Source of the DNA: Tetragonia tetragonoides
Lineage: Eukaryota; Streptophyta; Magnoliopsida; Caryophyllales; Aizoaceae
Length of the DNA: 64,000 bases
Reading direction: 5' to 3'
NCBI GenBank assembly: GCA_038025085.1
Contig: CM076139.1
Coordinates: forward strand, 52,680,807 to 52,744,806
Numbering within the stretch: the stretch's first letter is position 1; every line of letters begins with the position of its first letter. A program made the translations under genes and the position numbers. The notes below the pieces were generated by a model, which worked only from the letters and a program-made list of their open reading frames with translations, did not search any database and was not told where the DNA came from. This document shows, piece after piece, positions 58,721-64,000 of this stretch.

Positions 58721-58899
<179 letters not shown>

Positions 58900-58928
58900 A
58901 TTGAGTTCTCACCAATGTGGCATTGAAT

Positions 58929-59514
58929 AAATAATAAATAGTCATAAATGCATGAGTGATTAAAAAGAAATTAAAATACTTTTATTTTATTTTAATAAAA
59001 AAGTTACATAATTATTATATTTATTATCCTAAAAAAGGTATATTATTTATTCACTAAAAATGTAATTTCTTTGTTAAATGTGTGAAAAAATTATTATTGT
59101 TCCTTGCTATGATTATTCAACTTTATATATGGATGTGATTAAATTTTTATTATTATTATATTGATTCTAATAACAGAGGATGATGAACAAGAACCCGTGC
59201 ATCTCACGGGCACGAAAAAAATAATAAATAGTCATAAATGCATGAGTGATTAAAAAGAAATTAAAAATACTTTTATTTTATTTTAATAAAAAAGTTACAT
59301 ATAAGTATTATATTTATTATCCTAAAAAAGGTATATTATTTATTCACTAAAAATGTAATTTATTTGTTAAATGTGTGAAAAAGATTATTATTGTTCCTTG
59401 CTACGATTATTCAACTTTATATATTGATGTGATTAAAAAAAAAATTGTTATATTGACTCTAATAAGAGAGGATGATGAACAAGAACCCGTGCATCGCACG
59501 GGCACGAAATCTAG
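58929..59514 (+). mobile_element. Helitron 3' terminus, tandemly duplicated
   Basis: The right unit (about 59221-59514) ends with a perfect 7-bp stem hairpin (CCCGTGC-ATC-GCACGGG, 59486-59502), eight bases, and CTAG followed by T. This is the canonical Helitron 3' end. A second copy of the same 290 bp (58931-59220) lies directly before it, but its stem is broken by one change (TCACGGG) and its CTAG is lost. The 5' TC end was not found. Confidence 0.75.
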
Positions 59515-59811
59515 TGAAACGAATAAATTGGACTTATTCAATTAGAGTAAATTAATTGAGTTTACCGATGAAATTAAAATGTCACTCACTAGAACAAGGT
59601 ATGTTTTATAATAGTATAAACTAAATGTAATAATATTCATTACACATATGGAAATGTGCAACATTTTAATCAATTTCCTTCAAAACAAGATGTATTTATA
59701 AAAATAACTTCAATGATTAAATCATGTAAATAATTTCAAAAGGGTTAATTAAACCCAAAAAATAGCAATATTGAATTTTCAGATGTTGTCAAAAATTTGA
59801 CAATTGTGTTG

Positions 59812-60020
59812 TTTAGGGCTGAATAAAAATAGCCTGAAGTGAACTGAGTTCAACACATTAAACTAAAATGAACACCATTGTACTGAACTGAACACCATTT
59901 CATATGTGAGACAAAAAGAATGTTTTTGAATTGAACACCACTGAACTGACATGAAATTAACCGTAAATTAAACGGAATTGAACTGACGGAGTAAGTTCTA
60001 AAAATCAACACACCTTAATA
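59812..60020. mobile_element. ACTGAACTGAA-type MITE-like repeat
   Basis: Rich in TGAACTGAACACCA and complementary stretches, like the segments at 45606-45790 and 46284-46445. Its right end contains AACACACCTT, complementary to the AAGGTGCGTT edge of the other copies. Confidence 0.45.
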
Positions 60021-60395
60021 TCTTATTGAGGGAATAAAGATTGCACACCCTCAAAAGGGAATAAAGATTACACAAGTACAGTGTGCTAGTAGGAGTTGGT
60101 TAAAAACTTAAAAAAGTTTGTTTAGCATTGAATTTGAATGTGATCATGATAGCTTTACAAATCGATGATTTATTGTTGGCAGATCAACTAACAAACATGA
60201 TTTGTCCAGTTCTCTACAGTAGCTTCAAATCATGTTTCAAAAGTTTGTTTCGTGTAAAACGTATAGAGATCTACATTTGAACTCTATTTTATTTATTGCG
60301 AGATCCTTATATAGCTGTCCTCTAGTAGTAGCTACAAATGGATTTTTAAAATGTTAGTGCAACAATTAGATATTTCGTTTCTTAATCCTTCGAAA

Positions 60396-60474
60396 AAATC
60401 ATCATATATCACTACATTATACCCTTTTGTTTCACAAAATCATCATATATCACTACATTATACCCTTTTGTTTG
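60396..60474 (+). repeat. Tandem duplication of about 40 bp
   Basis: The unit ATCATCATATATCACTACAT with the following ACCCTTTTGTTT occurs twice back to back almost without change, so it arose recently. Confidence 0.85.
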
Positions 60475-61859
60475 ATTCCTTGAACTCTTGGTTGCTGTAA
60501 TACTAGTTTTACCATTATTCCGAAGTACTTTTTGTATGTTTTATGTATAATAATTTATATATATTGAATAAGTTACAAAATGATCGGAGCCTGAAACTCC
60601 TCCCATCCTAAGAAAAATCTATACCTGACTATAACTTTCACCATCAAAGTAGAATTTGATCCACAATAATTTATATTATTCTAAGAAATCACTGGCTCAT
60701 CTAGCTAACATATGTTAGTACCTTCATATTCATCCCTACATGATTACTATTATAGAGGCAATTATGGCGAATACTCCGAATCATTTGAGTTAGTTAGCAC
60801 CTAATTAATTTTTTCAACCACAAAAACGTACTAATAGTGTATGCAAAAGTTTATAAAAGCTTATTGTGATACATATATGCCAGGGTAGTAACTTAATATA
60901 TAAAATCGAGTCACCGGCCTTTTCGGATTCGGATAGTAATTTATTATAATTTTGCTTTTTAATTTTGGGTTGAGTTCAAATTCAGGTCAGATTAGCTTTT
61001 TACCAAACAATAAGTCTCATAGCCTCAAGGTGAGATCACCTCTATAACTAAATATAACGTTATTATGACATCATACTTGTATGAGTGATATCACCGCCTC
61101 ATACGAGTTGTTGTGTTTATCCAAACTACGATTTTACTCCTTAATATATGTACATTATATTACACATGTCACGTGCTCGGAGGGTAGAAGCGTAGAACAC
61201 AGGTGGTCAGACGCAGGAATTGAGGGGTTCGTGAGGGGGCATAAATTGCACGGGCTGTTCCAAGTCTCATTCATGCTGCTGTGCACTCGACATTTAATTC
61301 ATTTCCAAACATGGCCACGAGGTACAAGAGTAACATAACATGGCCCCCGTTTTTTGCACACAATGCACAACCAAGTCAATATCACCCCTAAATTTTCCAA
61401 ATAATAATAATAATAATAATAATAATGGTCTCAGCATATAAATTATCTTTATTTTCAAAAAAAAAAAAAAAAACAAAGAAGAAGGATAAAACAAGATATT
61501 AATCTAGTCAATTTTTGAGTCCTGTATACTATAAAAATAGTAATAGTGATAACAGTGACTAAGATTCGTTATTTTTAACTAAATGAAAATTGAAGTGATC
61601 AATATCGAACTCATATAAAAGTATGGTCGAAATCTTTTTAACCACATATATTTCATCGTGAATTTATTTTGCAGTAAAAAATTATTTTCTACATGAACCG
61701 AGCCCTAAAATAAGTTGAGAAAAATAAATTTCCGAGTACATGAAAATTGGGTTATGGATTAACAGATTGCTGATTAAAATGAAAGCGAACTAACTAGTTT
61801 ATGTATATCTTGACACCAACTTTATTTGGGCTCCAACTATATATGCATTCATTATAGAA
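60475..61859. other. Intergenic DNA, nothing recognised
   Basis: AT-rich sequence with an AAT microsatellite of about ten units at 61404-61425 and an A-run at 61459-61474. No gene was found. Confidence 0.5.
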
Positions 61860-62240
61860 AAATGTTTGGTTGACCCAGTGGGTGGGCAACCGACCTTTAC
61901 TTTGTATCTATCTCTCTCCTATCTTAAATGCCATTTTTGTGAAATAGATGAGAGAGAATCTGAAAATAGAGGAGAGAGATAGACACAAAAGGTAGGTGGG
62001 TTGCCAACCCAGTGGGTGGATGTATCATTCTCCTTCCTTATATATATTTTTCAGGAGAATGGTACATCCACCCACTGGGTTGCCAACCCATAAGCCTATT
62101 GTGTCTATCTCTCTCCTCTATTTTCAAAGCCTCTTTCATCTATTTCCAAAAAATAGTAATTAAAGTAGAGGGAGATAGATACAATATATTAGTGGGTTGG
62201 AAATAACAACCCACTGTGTCAATAAAACATTTTCCTACTC
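61860..62240. mobile_element. Head-to-head pair of GGGTTGCCAACCC MITEs
   Basis: Two copies of the MITE seen at 25258-25440 lie in opposite orientation (61860-62040 and 62050-62235), separated by about ten bases. Together they form an inverted repeat of about 375 bp able to fold into a long hairpin. Shared parts include GGTTGCCAACCCA, TATCTCTCTCCT and AGGAGAATG. Confidence 0.75.
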
Positions 62241-63512
62241 AATATTATTGCAAAATACACATGGATCCCAAATAATAAATACTAAACGGATTTAGGCCTA
62301 AGCAGGGTCCCATCTTCCATGTATTGAGGCAAGCTTTGTCTGGAACTCTATTCGTTCCAATTTATAAGGGATACGCTTCTGGAAAGACAAATATCATAAT
62401 AATTCATAAAGGGCAAAAATAAGACAGTACCACTAGTAGCCTAATTATTTTGGAAGTTTATATTCTTAAAGCAAAACAAAGGTGTTTAAGGGTTGTACTT
62501 AAAAGTCTCAAAGTATACTTGTCAAATGTCAAGTAGGAACTAAGAGTAGGCCCTCCAAAGTCTAAACACCGGTTAGTTTAAGATTTCACCATTGTAAATC
62601 CTCAAACCTTTCTTATGGATAAGATCAAAGTTTACGAAGGCGCCTAAAAAAAGCTCGTTTATAGGTAAGATTAGAGTCCATGGTGCCATAATGACACCTA
62701 AAAAGAGCGTAATCCGAATGTGTACGTGGCAGATAGAAGATGTCCTGTGAAGTAAGCACCTCACAGTCACGGGCAAACTGAACATGTAAATGAGATAATT
62801 CTGACATGTTTGCAGGTTCCGAAGAGCGTATATAATGTTAGCCGTAGACATTTTCGACAACAATAAAACAAACTTATGAAGATCACGTTTTGTTTTCTTG
62901 TACTACACAACCATGTGGCTGTTATCTGTTTTCCTTCGCCTTTTCCCAAGAGCTAAAAATTTTCTCTGTTTTTCTTTTTTCTTTCTCCGTGTGATCTTGA
63001 GTAAAGTACTGATTCAGTAGTAGCCAGTTTCATACATCCTAGGTAATTTCATCTTGAGTAATAAACAAATAAGCCATGTGTGACAGATCTATCCCGTGAG
63101 GCGTAAGAAGGAGAGAAAGAGACGGAGGGGAAATGTGAGAGGCCATTTCCCATAGGTTCGCCTATATAAGTTTATGTATGTGAACAAGTATAATAACATC
63201 CAAGGAAATTTCCTCAAAGGACCAAGCTGAAGATTCAACAAATCACAAAAATGCAATAACTATTCACTTTCCAGAAAGGCCAAGCGATTCCATCAAAAAA
63301 GGGTGTTATCTGACAACAAAAAGGAAAATGTGCATCAGCGCTGAAAGAACAAAGATGGTGGATCTAAAACTTTCATAATGTCCCTCACTCTTCATCAGCA
63401 AAAGTGCAAAACCTCTTTCATGATTTGATATGCCAACCGCGCCATATTTGTACCAAATTCCTCCATAAATCAATGATAAGGAGCTGCTATAGCCTATAAG
63501 GTGCATACATTA
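62241..63512. other. Intergenic DNA and probable 3' UTR of the right-edge gene
   Basis: No coding sequence was recognised. The part nearest 63512 probably belongs to the 3' UTR of the minus-strand gene. Confidence 0.4.
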
Positions 63513-63615
63513 TCATGAAGCTTTCCACCTAGCGCCTGAATTGACTAGCTTGATGTAGGCATTCTTAAAATCCTCGAAAAACAGATCTTGGTCATTCGCG
63601 TATGTTGTAATCCAT
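63513..63615 (-). CDS. Last exon of a possible class I peroxidase-family gene
   Basis: After a TTTTTATGCAG acceptor, 34 codons read WITTYANDQDLFFEDFKNAY and then IKLVNSGARWKAS, followed by TGA. The pattern YA-DQ-FF-DF--AY-KL-N-GA is that of the C-terminus of ascorbate peroxidase-like proteins; the ending resembles the thylakoid lumen TL29/APX4 type more than true APX (which ends AHAKLSNLGAKF). The exon enters in phase with one base before the Trp codon. The rest of the gene lies beyond the right edge or in the unresolved 63616-64000. The family call rests on this exon only. Confidence 0.5.
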
Positions 63616-64000
63616 CTGCATAAAAATGGTCCATCAAGTGCCACATATTAACAAGCAAACAAACAAGAAAGGAACATCCAGTGTACGGATAAGGATTCTG
63701 ACACAGGAACATCCTAGCTAGCTGTCACAGTTCATGCAACAATAAACTGCATCGATTTGTTGATACCAAATCACGCCACCAAAAATGCAAATGTGAACCT
63801 CTGGTCTTCATTTGTTTCAGTCCATATAACTGCTCAATCTCACTATACGATATACTATACTGCTACCCAAATGCCTCTCACGGCTCCTATGTAGGGAGGG
63901 GTAAGGGGCTCCAAATGGACACACCCTTATCCCTGTTACTAACATAAGGATTGTCTCCTACTTTGATTTTACTGGAAATACATTGGTTGTCAGTCGTATG
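63616..64000 (-). other. Probable intron of the right-edge gene
   Basis: No exon was recognised in these last bases upstream of the terminal exon. The sequence has the AT-rich look of an intron. Confidence 0.35.

Overview
The window is nuclear DNA of a flowering plant. It has spliced genes with GT-AG introns, plant-specific families (SAT-type GDSL esterase, EBF-type F-box protein, WVD2-like TPX2 protein) and a dense load of plant transposable elements: an RTE LINE, Ty1/copia debris, tRNA-derived SINEs, MITEs and Helitron ends. It is a eudicot by intron density and AT-rich intergenic DNA; the order cannot be fixed from the sequence alone. No bacterial, organellar or CRISPR features were seen.

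Layout. 1-17.4 kb (minus strand): a GDSL esterase/lipase pair. Copy 1 (2996-10407) is an intact five-exon gene of 399 codons. Its first intron has grown to about 5.9 kb through two retroposon insertions: a 5.36-kb RTE LINE with a perfect 22-bp target duplication and a 675-bp pure AAT array, and a 264-bp SINE-like element ending a few bases from the 3' splice site. Copy 2 (12544-14170) keeps every splice site but has a stop codon directly after the ancestral ATG and a second stop that removes the C-terminus. 17.46-17.98 kb: a near-perfect 516-bp foldback with three internal hairpin modules. 18.5-23.8 kb (plus): a five-exon Gag1-like clamp (DUF4050) gene whose tiny first exon supplies an N-terminal MGGCLGCC lipidation signal. 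24-37.8 kb: a transposon-rich desert with MITEs, tandem duplications, a 3.2-kb inverted-repeat element bounded by TA arrays, a broken copia fragment and SINEs.

38.4-42 kb (plus): an EIN3-binding F-box (EBF1/2) gene, 644 aa, two coding exons, with an upstream-ORF pair and a poly-U-bearing 3' UTR. 43.2-44.3 kb: a palindromic LTR followed by a tRNA-Met-type primer site and a small retroelement body containing three 16-residue peptide repeats. 46.7-49.9 kb: a GC-rich tandem array of about ten 310-bp monomers. 51.9-55.9 kb (minus): an eight-coding-exon WVD2-like microtubule-binding protein gene, 472 aa. 58-62.3 kb: MITEs, a 175-bp GT array, a tandemly duplicated Helitron terminus and a head-to-head MITE pair. 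63.5-63.6 kb (minus): the last exon of what looks like a class I peroxidase-family gene running off the right edge.

The genes do not form a pathway. They act in ester hydrolysis (secreted GDSL enzyme), ethylene signalling (EBF), cortical microtubule organisation (WVD2-like) and an unknown membrane-associated role (Gag1-like). The strongest material for follow-up is structural: the hairpin-module foldback, the GC-rich tandem array, the 3.2-kb inverted repeat, the palindromic LTR, the decaying GDSL duplicate and the EBF leader.
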